64,000 nucleotides of DNA, taken from Bacteroidales bacterium (GTDB lineage Bacteria > Bacteroidota > Bacteroidia > Bacteroidales > VadinHA17). Below, piece by piece: positions 37,481 through 46,791 of the stretch. Positions within the stretch are counted from its first letter, which is position 1; every line of letters starts with the position of its first letter. The stretch spans positions 234,808 to 298,807 of the forward strand of contig JALHSP010000026.1 in the NCBI GenBank assembly GCA_022865305.1. Reading direction: 5' to 3'. The translations under genes were made by a program, and so were the position numbers. The notes beneath the pieces were generated by a model. That model did no database searches. It worked only from the letters and a program-made list of their open reading frames with translations, and was not told where the DNA came from.

Positions 37481-38443
37481 TTACACCGCCTCAATCGTTG
37501 AAGGAGGTTTCGTTGCGATGTTATATGTCACGCTGACAATCCCGGGTACGTTTTTTAATATTTCCTGTGCCAGGTGTTCCAGCGTTTCAAATGAAAGTTT
37601 CGTAGGGGTCGCTGTACGGGCGTCTTTGCTGTCCCAGCACCGGACCTCGATCTGCTGACCAAAATCACGTTTGCCATTACGCATGCCTGTCACACGGTCC
37701 TCGTGAAGGATGGCCATATACTGGAAAGCCACTGTATTTTTCAGCAAACATTCCACAACTGCTGTTGCTTTGCGTACAGTTTCAATGCGTTCCGGAGTTG
37801 CTTCGCCTATAACACGTGCTGATAAAGCAGGTCCCGGGAAGGGGATCCTGTCAAATAGTTCCGGTGGAAGACCAAGGGCTTTGCCTGCTTTTCTGACACC
37901 CTCTTTGCGAAGCTGGATAAGCGGCTCAATTATACGGTAACCAAAGGCTGTCTGCGGATCAATTCCAAGCTGCTCGAATACATTATGCTGACGTTTGATC
38001 CCTGCAACAGTTTCATCCACATCAGTGAGTATGGTTCCCTGGAGAAGAAATTTTGCTCCGCTCTCCCTGACAATCTTCCCGAATACATTTTTGTAGAATG
38101 TCTGGGTGATGGCTTCCCTTTTCTCTTCAGGATTTGTTATTCCTTTGAGTGCAGCGAAAAACTCCTTCCGTGCATCAACCACATCAATACTTATTCCGAG
38201 TTTTTTAAAAAACCCTTTGACCTGCACTGATTCTCCCTCTCTCATTAATCCGTTTTCAATGAAGACTGTTTTAAGATTCCGTCCCAGTGCCTGATGGCCA
38301 AGCATTGTAACCACAGATGAATCAACCCCTCCGGAGAGGGCATTGATAGCTGTATTCTTCCCCACAATATTTTTAATCTCATTGACCTTGTCGCTTATAA
38401 AATGTGCGGGATTAAGTTCCTTCAGGGTAATTTCTTTAATCAT
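37481..38443 (-). CDS. GMP synthase ATP-PPase/dimerisation part without glutamine amidotransferase
   Basis: 320 residues. The N-terminal PP-loop is in ALSGGVDSSVV, and the sequence continues with FIENGLMREGE, GATase-independent core blocks such as LLQGTILTDVDE, and FPGPALSARVIGE. The C-terminus ends KPPSTIEAV, matching the closing motif of GuaA. A normal bacterial GuaA (about 510-525 residues) begins with a glutamine amidotransferase domain that is missing here, and the start lies in an AT-rich gap with no sign of an upstream remnant. It could be the ATP-PPase subunit of a two-subunit GMP synthase, as in archaea, or a second ammonia-dependent copy. The family identity is firm; the physiological role is inferred. 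Confidence 0.85.
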   Translation of the reverse strand: MIKEITLKELNPAHFISDKVNEIKNIVGKNTAINALSGGVDSSVVTMLGHQALGRNLKTVFIENGLMREGESVQVKGFFKKLGISIDVVDARKEFFAALKGITNPEEKREAITQTFYKNVFGKIVRESGAKFLLQGTILTDVDETVAGIKRQHNVFEQLGIDPQTAFGYRIIEPLIQLRKEGVRKAGKALGLPPELFDRIPFPGPALSARVIGEATPERIETVRKATAVVECLLKNTVAFQYMAILHEDRVTGMRNGKRDFGQQIEVRCWDSKDARTATPTKLSFETLEHLAQEILKNVPGIVSVTYNIATKPPSTIEAV

Positions 38444-38576
38444 ATTATAATATTGATTTTATGGAAATTTCTTTTGAAATGAGTTATTATATCTATAAGG
38501 TTCTAAAGATATGATTTCAGATTTTAAATGTTTGACTGGCCGATAAAATAATTACAAACAAAAAATAACCATTTTA

Positions 38577-38584
38577 TATTTTTG
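38577..38584 (+). promoter_or_regulatory. Candidate -7 box for the GH39-GH43 operon
   Basis: TATTTTTG matches TAnnTTTG and lies 64 bases before the GH39 ATG at 38649, in an AT-rich gap. No TTTG was found at a suitable -33 distance. Confidence 0.35.
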
Positions 38585-38648
38585 TATTATTGTATAATCA
38601 GGCATGATTTTGATTATGTTTAATAACATTATTGTTAACAATCATATT

Positions 38649-40340
38649 ATGAGGAGAAAATATCATACATTAACGATCCTGTTGTTTCTTGCCGGATTTT
38701 CTGTTAGCGTGAATTCGCAGGACAAAGCAATTATATCGGTTAACATTAATCATGAGCTGGGCAAAATGAATCCGGTCTGGGCATGGTTCGGATATGACGA
38801 GCCAAACTATACCTACATGAAAGACGGTAAAAAGCTCCTGTCTGAACTCTCCGAACTCAGCCCCGTGCCGGTTTATGTCCGGGCACATAATCTTCTGACA
38901 TCAGGTGATGGAACTCCGGCTCTGAAATGGGGGTCATCAAATGCCTATACTGAAGATGCTGACGGAAATCCTGTATATGACTGGACAATAATTGATAAAA
39001 TCTTTGATACCTATGTTGAAAAAGGGATGAAACCTCTTGCGCAGATGGGATTCATGCCGGAAGCATTATCCACCAATCCCCGGCCATACAGGCATAACTG
39101 GAAGCCGGGTGATCCTTATGATGATATTTATACCGGCTGGCGATACCCGCCGAAAGATTTTAAAAAATGGGCGGAACTGATTTACCAGTGGGTAAAACAC
39201 TCGGTTGAAAAATACGGCAAGCAGGAAGTCGAATCGTGGTACTGGGAGCTGTGGAATGAACCTGATGCAAAATACTGGGGCGGAACAGTTGAGGAATATT
39301 GCAGGCTCTATGACTACTCTGCTGATGCAGTGAAAAGGGCATTGCCCTCTGCGCGAACAGGCGGACCGCATATTACAGGTCCTGCAAATGCAAAGGCCGC
39401 AGGATTCCTGTCTGAATTCCTGAAGCATTGCGAGTCAGGAACAAATTATGCTACAGGAAAGATTGGTGCTCCTCTCGATTTTATCGCTTTTCATGCCAAA
39501 GGATCCCCGCGATTCATTGATAACATGGTAAGAATGAATATGGGTACCCAGCTCCGGCAGATAAACAGGGGATTTGAAATTGTTGCCTCCAATACAAAAT
39601 ATAAAAATCTGCCGATAATTATAGGAGAATGTGATCCTGAAGGATGCGCGGCGTGCGGGATGACTCAATATCCGCAGAACGGCTACCGCAACGGGACTAT
39701 GTATTCCAGTTATACTGCTTCATCTTTTGCCAAAATTTATGATCTTGCATTATATCATAAAGTCAATCTACTGGGAATTGTCTCATGGTCTTTTGAATTT
39801 GAAGATCAGCCATGGTTTCATGGTTTTCGTGATCTGGCCACAAACGGTGTGGATAAGCCGGTGTTGAATGTCTTCAGGATGTTCGGGATGATGGGGAGTA
39901 CCACAATAGAAGCAAAATCAAATGCCGGATTCACATGGAAGAACGTAATTGATTCGGGTGTCAGAGGAAGCAAACCGGATATCGGTGCAATTGCTTCACG
40001 GAATGAAAATGATGCCACAGTGATGTTCTGGAATTATCACGATGATGACAAACCGGCGCCTGATTCTCCGGTCGAAATTGTTCTGGACGGAATTCCGGCC
40101 GGGAAAGTAATAATCACTCAATATAGTATCGACAAGGAACACAGCAACTCTTATGAGGTATGGAAGAAAATGGGATCTCCGCAGGATCCGACACCTGTCC
40201 AATACACTGAGCTTGAAAATGCCGGAAAGCTTCAGATAAAAGATCCACTCCGGAAAGTCAAAGTGAAAAAAGGTAATTTAACTTTCAAAACCGTACTGCC
40301 CAGGCAAGGAGTTGCGCTTTTAAAAATAGATTGGAATTAA
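38649..40340 (+). CDS. Glycoside hydrolase family 39-like (beta-xylosidase type)
   Basis: 563 residues when started at the ATG at 38649 (MRRKYHTLTILLFLAG), which places the signal peptide directly at the N-terminus; an open frame further upstream would put it internally. The TIM-barrel has the acid/base Glu in WELWNEPDAKYWGG (about residue 204) and a likely nucleophile Glu in IIIGECDPEG (about 327). The block YVRAHNLL and the C-terminal beta domain support GH39 (xylan beta-xylosidase/iduronidase clan GH-A). It is followed after 25 bases by a GH43 gene, so both probably act on a xylan- or arabinan-type glycan. Confidence 0.85.
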   Translation: MRRKYHTLTILLFLAGFSVSVNSQDKAIISVNINHELGKMNPVWAWFGYDEPNYTYMKDGKKLLSELSELSPVPVYVRAHNLLTSGDGTPALKWGSSNAYTEDADGNPVYDWTIIDKIFDTYVEKGMKPLAQMGFMPEALSTNPRPYRHNWKPGDPYDDIYTGWRYPPKDFKKWAELIYQWVKHSVEKYGKQEVESWYWELWNEPDAKYWGGTVEEYCRLYDYSADAVKRALPSARTGGPHITGPANAKAAGFLSEFLKHCESGTNYATGKIGAPLDFIAFHAKGSPRFIDNMVRMNMGTQLRQINRGFEIVASNTKYKNLPIIIGECDPEGCAACGMTQYPQNGYRNGTMYSSYTASSFAKIYDLALYHKVNLLGIVSWSFEFEDQPWFHGFRDLATNGVDKPVLNVFRMFGMMGSTTIEAKSNAGFTWKNVIDSGVRGSKPDIGAIASRNENDATVMFWNYHDDDKPAPDSPVEIVLDGIPAGKVIITQYSIDKEHSNSYEVWKKMGSPQDPTPVQYTELENAGKLQIKDPLRKVKVKKGNLTFKTVLPRQGVALLKIDWN

Positions 40341-40365
40341 AGTTGTTCTTATGAATTAATGGATT

Positions 40366-42348
40366 ATGAAAGTCAGAATATTATTTTCAGTATTAATTAT
40401 AGCTTGTTTTTTAATTCCCGTAGATCTTATTGTACAGCAGTCTGATAACGAAAACGGGACTTTCACAAACCCGGTTATCTGGTCCGACTTCCCCGATAAT
40501 GATGTGATAAGAGTCGGAGATACCTATTATATGGTAACAACCACTATGCATGTCTTTCCGGGTGTTACCATAATGAAATCGAAAGACCTTGTGAACTGGG
40601 AATATGCGACCAACGCTCTACCCCGCCTGGATATACATCCTTTCTACAGTCTCGATGGCGGTACGCGTTATTCTCATGGCCAGTGGGCAACCAGTATAAG
40701 GTATCACAACGGATCATTCTTCCTGCTTTTTGTTACAATGGATGAAGGCGGATTTCTGATGACAGCTACTGATCCTGAGGGCGAATGGAAACTGATGAAG
40801 CTCCCGAAAGCCTACTATGATCCCGGATTGTTTTTTGATGATGACGGGAAAGTATATGTTGTGCACGAAGCTTCCGTGGTATTTCTTACTGAAGTTAATC
40901 CTGATGATTTTTCTCCGAAAACAGAATCAAGGGTAATTTTTGAAGGAACAATCAGGCGAGGACTTGAAGGACACCATATGTATAAGATTAACGGATACTA
41001 TTATATTCTGTCCACATATGGAGGAGGTGACGGATTTGAAGCTTGTTTCCGGTCAAAAAACATTTACGGACCTTATGAGGAAAAAATAATTCTGAGGGAT
41101 GATATGAACCTGACCGGAAAAGGTGTCCATCAGGGAGGGATTGTACAGACACAATCTGGCGAGTGGTGGATGATTATTTTTCAGGATCGGGATGGTGTCG
41201 GGCGATGCCCCACACTGCAACCCGTTGAATGGACTGACGGATGGCCGATGATCGGAAAGGGCGGCAAAGCAGTTGTGACTTACAGGAAGCCTGAAACAAG
41301 CGCTGATCATCCTGTAAAAGTTCTCCCGACTTCTGATGAATTCAGTGATCCGGAGCTGGGATTGCAGTGGCAGTGGAACCACAATCCTGTCGATTCGAAA
41401 TGGTCACTCACTGAAAGCAAAGGCTGGCTGCGTCTTAAAACAGCAACAGTTACTGATGATCTTAAATTTGCCAGGAACACGCTTACACAACGAATTTTCG
41501 GACCATACTCAACAGGGACCGTCGAAATGGATGTAGGTAATATGAAAAACGGCGATATAGCCGGATTATGCATCTTCCAGGATCCCTATGCTTATGTAGC
41601 AGTCAAAATGGGAAACAATTCCGGAAAGCTGATAATGTTCAATAAAGGGAGTATTGTTGATTCTGTCCTTAATTTTCAAGGTGATAAAATATGGTTCAGG
41701 GCTCACGCGGTTACAATTACCGACAGAGCCTCATTTTATTATAGTACGGATAATAAAACATTTAAGAAGTTAGGGAATAACCTGGATATGAAGTATCGTC
41801 TTACGGTTTTTACAGGCAACAAATTCTGCCTGTTCAATTATGCTACAAAGGAAACCGGAGGGTATGTGGATATTAACTGGTTCAGGATGCAGACAAAACA
41901 GGGGCCGCCCAACCTGTATAAAGCCAGTGAAATGATAGAAGCAGAAATGTATGATGAAATATATCAGGCGGATACTGAAATATGCAGGGATATCCCTGAC
42001 ATGAAGGATCAGGATATTACAAAAACCGAAAACGGAAGCTGGCTGAAATTCGATCAGATTGATTTCGGCAGAGGTGTCAGGAATTTCTATGCAAGAGTGG
42101 CATCAGAAAATGAAGATGCCCGGATAGAACTTCACCTGGGAGATGTTACAGGTCCGGTAATCGGAACCTGTAGCATTGAGAAAACAGGAGACTGGCAGAT
42201 GTTTAAAACAGTTACCTGCCCGGTGAAGAAAGCTAAAGGGAAGCAAACCCTTGTACTGAAATTTACCGGTGGTGAAGGAAACCTGGTGAATATAAACTGG
42301 TTTTCATTCAAAAAGAATCCGTATACAATAAAGAATTCGACTGAATAG
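40366..42348 (+). CDS. Glycoside hydrolase family 43 with C-terminal beta-sandwich and CBM6
   Basis: 660 residues with a signal peptide (about 1-24). The five-bladed propeller shows the family's catalytic Asp in FTNPVIWSDFPDNDVIR, the conserved Asp in YYDPGLFFDDDG and the Glu in GLEGHHMYK. A middle beta-sandwich (about 320-510) is the GH43_C2/concanavalin-like domain, and the last 125 residues (AEMYDEIYQADTEI onward) look like a CBM6 carbohydrate-binding module. This layout is typical of beta-xylosidases and arabinofuranosidases that act on plant hemicellulose. It ends in a bidirectional A/T hairpin terminator. Confidence 0.9.
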   Translation: MKVRILFSVLIIACFLIPVDLIVQQSDNENGTFTNPVIWSDFPDNDVIRVGDTYYMVTTTMHVFPGVTIMKSKDLVNWEYATNALPRLDIHPFYSLDGGTRYSHGQWATSIRYHNGSFFLLFVTMDEGGFLMTATDPEGEWKLMKLPKAYYDPGLFFDDDGKVYVVHEASVVFLTEVNPDDFSPKTESRVIFEGTIRRGLEGHHMYKINGYYYILSTYGGGDGFEACFRSKNIYGPYEEKIILRDDMNLTGKGVHQGGIVQTQSGEWWMIIFQDRDGVGRCPTLQPVEWTDGWPMIGKGGKAVVTYRKPETSADHPVKVLPTSDEFSDPELGLQWQWNHNPVDSKWSLTESKGWLRLKTATVTDDLKFARNTLTQRIFGPYSTGTVEMDVGNMKNGDIAGLCIFQDPYAYVAVKMGNNSGKLIMFNKGSIVDSVLNFQGDKIWFRAHAVTITDRASFYYSTDNKTFKKLGNNLDMKYRLTVFTGNKFCLFNYATKETGGYVDINWFRMQTKQGPPNLYKASEMIEAEMYDEIYQADTEICRDIPDMKDQDITKTENGSWLKFDQIDFGRGVRNFYARVASENEDARIELHLGDVTGPVIGTCSIEKTGDWQMFKTVTCPVKKAKGKQTLVLKFTGGEGNLVNINWFSFKKNPYTIKNSTE

Positions 42349-42349
42349 A

Positions 42350-42376
42350 AAAAAAACAGGATTTGTCCTATTTTTT
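42350..42376. terminator. Bidirectional terminator between GH43 and a convergent small gene
   Basis: A-run, AGGA (42358-42361), loop TTTG, TCCT (42366-42369), then a six-T run ending at 42376. One C/A mismatch interrupts the stem between the short GC core and the A/T tracts. The A-run and T-run make it functional in both directions; the stop of the minus-strand gene lies inside it. Confidence 0.7.
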
Positions 42377-42874
42377 GTCATAGGCCACCGTGATTTTCAT
42401 TTCTCCGTCGGGGCCTGGTCTGGTTGATTCAATCAAAAGCACTTTACCTCCTTCCGATAGTTTCCAGACTTCGGAAGATTTCATTTCCCTGCTCTCTCCG
42501 TCTCTTTCGAAGGTCATTGTTGAGGCAATGGTGATGGAGGTTTTATCAGCTGACCAGGTAACAGTTGATTTCCTTGTTGTGTTGAACATCGGATTCTCGC
42601 TGACTTTGCCGTCGAGAGTGTATTTGGCTGACGATTTCATCTCCCCGCCGTCGCGACCCGGCATTGTGCTTTCAACCGAGAGTGTATTTGCATCCTGTGT
42701 TACAACCATGGTCGTGGCTGCAAAACGGAACTGGCTTCCGCCGAAATTACTTTTTGATTCATTGAAAGCCCATGTACCCGAAAAATTTGTCTGGGCAAAG
42801 ACTCCTGCAGAAATCAGGAGAAACGCAAAGAAACCGACAAGTTTCCTGTGTCTGAAAGGATTAATGTTTTTCAT
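42368..42874 (-). CDS. Secreted protein of unknown function (lipocalin-like beta protein)
   Basis: About 168 residues. The ATG at 42874 (KNINPFRHRKLVGFFAFLL) gives a signal peptide ending at GVFAQ; an upstream in-frame ATG at 42916 would bury it. The mature protein is beta-rich with repeated strands such as FSGTWAFNESKSNFGG, TTMVVTQDANTLSVES and VTWSADKTSITIAS, giving the look of a small lipocalin- or META-like barrel. No catalytic residues are evident. Function unknown. Confidence 0.65.
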   Translation of the reverse strand: MKNINPFRHRKLVGFFAFLLISAGVFAQTNFSGTWAFNESKSNFGGSQFRFAATTMVVTQDANTLSVESTMPGRDGGEMKSSAKYTLDGKVSENPMFNTTRKSTVTWSADKTSITIASTMTFERDGESREMKSSEVWKLSEGGKVLLIESTRPGPDGEMKITVAYDKK

Positions 42875-42996
42875 AATTGCTGTTAATATGGATTTATATT
42901 TTATTAGACAAAACAAACAGGAAGATTATTCTCTCTGAATAATGGTTTTTATTACTCTTGCTTGAATGACAAAACCAATTTTTTCCATAAGACAGA

Positions 42997-43968
42997 TTAT
43001 TGCGACCATTCTTTCGGCTCACGATCCCAGCGATGCTTCTCCAGCTCTTTCATCAGAACAGGATCCAGCGGACCTTTATCACTTGTATGCATATTAACTT
43101 TTGCATGCCCGGGTTTTCGCATGCCGGGAATGATTGTACTTACAGTTGGCTCTCCAAGAATGAACCGCAGTGCCATTTCCGGCATTGTCATACCTTCAGG
43201 GACAAGCTTTTTTAGGGCGTCTGCATGTTCAACACTGGCAATCAGGTTTTCCGGGACAAAGTAAGTATTCCGCCAGTCACCCTCCGGCCATCTGCTCTCT
43301 TTAGTCAGTGTGCCGGTAAGAGAACCCTCGTCAAAGGGAACCCTGGCAATTACGCCCACATTCATTTCACTGCAGGCAGGGAAAAGTTCGTCCTTCGGAT
43401 TCTGATCGAAAATATTATAGATAACCTGGACTGTATCAATAAGTCCGCTTCTTACTGCCTTTATGCCATTCCATGGCTCCCAGCGGTTCATACTTATCCC
43501 GACGGCATGAAATAAACCCTGTTTTTTGAGATCGATCATTTTCATGATGCCCCTTTCATCTTCCAGCCATAAGTCTTCCCATGTATGGAATTGCATCAGA
43601 TCGAAGGAATCGAGTCCTGAATTTTTCAGACTTGATTCCACATACCTCTGAATGTGGTCAGGAGGGAAGCAATCATCCAGCGTATATTCGCGCTTGCTTG
43701 GCCAACTGAAATTCTTCGGAGGTATTTTGGTCGCGGTATATAATTTTTTATCCTTATTAGCCCTGATGAGCTCTCCTAGCAAGCCTTCACTTTTGCCTCT
43801 TCCGTAACCCCAGGCTGTATCGAAGAAGTTACAGCCCATATCCGCAGCCAGCTGAAGAGAGTGAAGTGATTCTTCATCATCCGATCCGGTCCATCCGCCC
43901 ATACCCCACATGCCATAACCAATTTCACTGACTTTCCAGTTTGTCTTTCCCAGTTTGCGATATTTCAT
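42997..43968 (-). CDS. Aldo/keto reductase
   Basis: 323 residues, a TIM-barrel NADPH-dependent oxidoreductase. The catalytic tetrad is visible: Asp50 and Tyr55 in FFDTAWGYGRGKSEGLLGE, Lys81 in TATKIPP and His128 in LMQFHTWEDL. The N-terminal block YRKLGKTNWKVSEIGYGMWG is typical of bacterial AKRs. No signal peptide. It sits between secreted hydrolases on the minus strand, 41 bases from the GH2 gene upstream, so it may reduce or oxidise a released sugar or aldehyde. Confidence 0.92.
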   Translation of the reverse strand: MKYRKLGKTNWKVSEIGYGMWGMGGWTGSDDEESLHSLQLAADMGCNFFDTAWGYGRGKSEGLLGELIRANKDKKLYTATKIPPKNFSWPSKREYTLDDCFPPDHIQRYVESSLKNSGLDSFDLMQFHTWEDLWLEDERGIMKMIDLKKQGLFHAVGISMNRWEPWNGIKAVRSGLIDTVQVIYNIFDQNPKDELFPACSEMNVGVIARVPFDEGSLTGTLTKESRWPEGDWRNTYFVPENLIASVEHADALKKLVPEGMTMPEMALRFILGEPTVSTIIPGMRKPGHAKVNMHTSDKGPLDPVLMKELEKHRWDREPKEWSQ

Positions 43969-44009
43969 AACTCATTTTTTTCGTAACTGCAACCTAAAAC
44001 CTGCACTGG

Positions 44010-46598
44010 TCACTTCAGTTCCTTTTCCTCACGTACTACATTCCACCCATCAATCGCCAGAAGAGGAGTTTCCCCGGTCAAATCTTCAGCATGGAATTCT
44101 ACTTTTAATTTGCGTTTTTCTCCGGGGAGAAGCGAAAAATAATTGTCTTCCCAGAAAACAGGTAATACAAGCTCCTTTGAATTTCGTTTAAGGATCCCGG
44201 GATTTACTGAGAAAGCAAGTGACGATGACAGATTTTCAATTTCCAGCGTTACAGCATATCTGCCATTATCAAGTTGAAGGGGAGAAATGGAATAATTAAG
44301 CTTCACCTTTGGTAGTTTGTTTAAATCAGTAAAATCCGCATTCTCATCTCCCTTAACTGATAACCAGTAGAAATTTGAAGAGATCTCTTTTCCTGTATTA
44401 TCCTTTAACACCAGTTTCAGGAATGAGATATTACTCTCATCCTTCGGCAGCTCCGGGAGTAGGACTTTTTTGCTTTCATCGGCTTTAATATCTACCTGTA
44501 CTTCTTTTGAATATTTTTCCTCTAAATTGAAATTATATAGCTTTGCAGATGCTTTTAAGCCATTGAAATCCTGGTAGATCCCGTTGACAACCAGGACAGA
44601 GCCGTCATCGTAAGAATACTGGATATGTAAATTTTCACAGGCTTTTCGTGTTCCGTAAAAGGCGCCGTTGGGTGCGAAAAAATAATCGTAAAGCTGCCAG
44701 TACAGCGAAGGCCATGCAGAGTTGTACATCCAGTAAATGATGCCGCTAGAACGGTACTTATTGCCTGCATAAGCTTCAAACATTGCTCTTGTTGCCTCAT
44801 ACTGCAATACCTGAGATTTCATGCTGTACTCTTCGATGCTGACCGGCTCGCCATACCTTGAAAACAAAGCTTTCCTCGCATCCGGAAAGAAGTTTTTATG
44901 CAAACGGATATTCCATGATTTGCTTATCGGCCACAGATCACTTTCCGGCATCATCTTCCTCATGGTTTCCGGCGGCGATATCTGCTCCCCGGATGGTCCG
45001 GCTTCGGTGTTGAACTCCAGTTTCCCATACCAGTATGCCGGAGGCATATAAGAATAGACTTTAGGGTAAGGTCCCATCCATACCCCTGTATTTCCCGAGA
45101 CTTCACTTGAATCCTGTGTTGCCGACGACTGGGAAGGTCTTGTACCGTCAAGGTCGTTAAGAATCTGTATGTACATTTTTTCAACATCGGGTGTCGGATG
45201 GTTATCACTTCCAAGCAGCCAGTCAAAAACTGATGGATGGTTTCTCAGACGTACTATCTGGTCATGCCAGCTCTTTTGTGCAACGTTCACAACGTCCGGA
45301 GTCCAGTTTTTCCAGCGCTCCCATGAGCTGCAGCAGCACCAACCTACCATTATCAGAATGCCTTCTTCATCACATTTTTCAAAAAGATGATCCGATCCGC
45401 GGGGGGCTTCCAGGCGCAGTGCATTAAGACCCATATGTTTTGCATACATAATGTCTGTATCAATGCGTTTATCCGACGGACGCAGCATCATATCCTCCAC
45501 ATATCCTCCTCCTCTGATCACTAAATTTTTACCATTTATCTGAAATACCCGGGTGTGCTTTTTATCAAAATTATTCATCCATGAAGTTATCTCTCGGATT
45601 CCGAATCGGACATTTTCTGAATCTGAAACCTTGCCCCTGACTTTAAAAGTCAATGCCAGATCATACAGATTCTGAGGACCCACTGTATGCGGCCACCATA
45701 ACCTCGGATCAGATATTTCGAGCTGTCCGAATTCCTCAGGATCAAGAACCACCAGCCTGTTTTCATTGGGTGCAAGAGTTACTTTCTTTGAGAATCTGAT
45801 ATTTTCGATTTTGCCCTTAAGGATTCCTTTAATTTTCTTATCAGATGTGTTGGACAGTTCAGTGGAAATGGTGAGATTGGCCTTATCTGTTGAAGGCAGG
45901 TTAAGCTTTGTTTTGATGAAAGAATTTTTCATTGCCACAGGTCCTGTTGAATAAACCTTAACATCATACCAGATACCCGTTCCTCTGTCGGGAGGAGTCG
46001 GATTCCAGTCAACCCATGTAATTGTGAGGTCTGTGCCTTTGGGAGGGAATATCTCCAGGGCCAGGCAGTTTTTATCTCCGGTCTTTGCAAATTCAGTAAT
46101 ATTCAGGTTATATAAACGATACGCACCTTCAATGACCGAAGTATCGGCAATCAGGTGTCCGTTCAGCCATATATTGGCTTTATAGTTTATGCTGTGAAAT
46201 TTCAGCCAGGTGCTTTTGCCTTTAAAATCAGCCGGCAATGTAAACAGTGTCCTGTACCACCAGGCAACCCTGAACGGACTGTTTGCAGGTATTTCCCCGC
46301 TTCTTTGTGTAAAGTAACCTGGGATTGACTCAATGCTGGTCCCAAAGTACGGATCAGGAAATACCTTGTTTTCCACTAGGGCACCCAGGATGGTTGAAGG
46401 AATGGTGGCCGGATACCATTTTTCAGGTTGATAGGAGAGGCCGGAGATCGTTTTCCCATCTTCCTTGATCTCACCTGAAGATTGAATGACCCAGTTATCC
46501 CTGAGTAATATTTCCCCTTGCGGATCAGCCTGACCCGCACAGACAGATGAAAAAATACCAGTTGCCATTATGATACTGCACAGATTAATTATTTTCAT
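44010..46598 (-). CDS. Exo-beta-D-glucosaminidase-type glycoside hydrolase family 2
   Basis: 862 residues with a signal peptide ending at SVCAGQ. It follows the CsxA/GlmA exo-beta-D-glucosaminidase pattern: DWNPTPPDRGTGIW in the first half, an Asp instead of the usual Glu as acid/base in LLGSDNHPTPD (Asp465), and the nucleophile in FNTEAGPS (Glu532). In Amycolatopsis CsxA the corresponding residues are Asp469 and Glu541. The C-terminal blocks (GIIYWMYNSAWPSLYWQLYD, ENLHIQYSYDDGSV) also match that enzyme. It would release glucosamine from the non-reducing end of chitosan-like oligosaccharides. Beta-mannosidase is the main alternative but fits the Asp less well. Confidence 0.82.
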   Translation of the reverse strand: MKIINLCSIIMATGIFSSVCAGQADPQGEILLRDNWVIQSSGEIKEDGKTISGLSYQPEKWYPATIPSTILGALVENKVFPDPYFGTSIESIPGYFTQRSGEIPANSPFRVAWWYRTLFTLPADFKGKSTWLKFHSINYKANIWLNGHLIADTSVIEGAYRLYNLNITEFAKTGDKNCLALEIFPPKGTDLTITWVDWNPTPPDRGTGIWYDVKVYSTGPVAMKNSFIKTKLNLPSTDKANLTISTELSNTSDKKIKGILKGKIENIRFSKKVTLAPNENRLVVLDPEEFGQLEISDPRLWWPHTVGPQNLYDLALTFKVRGKVSDSENVRFGIREITSWMNNFDKKHTRVFQINGKNLVIRGGGYVEDMMLRPSDKRIDTDIMYAKHMGLNALRLEAPRGSDHLFEKCDEEGILIMVGWCCCSSWERWKNWTPDVVNVAQKSWHDQIVRLRNHPSVFDWLLGSDNHPTPDVEKMYIQILNDLDGTRPSQSSATQDSSEVSGNTGVWMGPYPKVYSYMPPAYWYGKLEFNTEAGPSGEQISPPETMRKMMPESDLWPISKSWNIRLHKNFFPDARKALFSRYGEPVSIEEYSMKSQVLQYEATRAMFEAYAGNKYRSSGIIYWMYNSAWPSLYWQLYDYFFAPNGAFYGTRKACENLHIQYSYDDGSVLVVNGIYQDFNGLKASAKLYNFNLEEKYSKEVQVDIKADESKKVLLPELPKDESNISFLKLVLKDNTGKEISSNFYWLSVKGDENADFTDLNKLPKVKLNYSISPLQLDNGRYAVTLEIENLSSSLAFSVNPGILKRNSKELVLPVFWEDNYFSLLPGEKRKLKVEFHAEDLTGETPLLAIDGWNVVREEKELK

Positions 46599-46791
46599 TT
46601 TGCCTACTGTTTTATTATTTTAATCTTCTACTTCTGAATTTAAAAAGAATACTTTGATACTAAGAAAAATTAAAAAGTGTTCATTAAAATTAGTAATAAA
46701 CCATTAATAAATCAAGGTGCAGATTGAATACTTTTATTTCATACATTAGCCTGAATTATTAATATTTCAGCTAAACATAAATTATTACAGC

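Noticed and set aside
42390..42938. Plus-strand 182-residue frame opposite the small secreted protein gene.
   Set aside because: Antisense to a gene with a clear signal peptide; no recognised motif.
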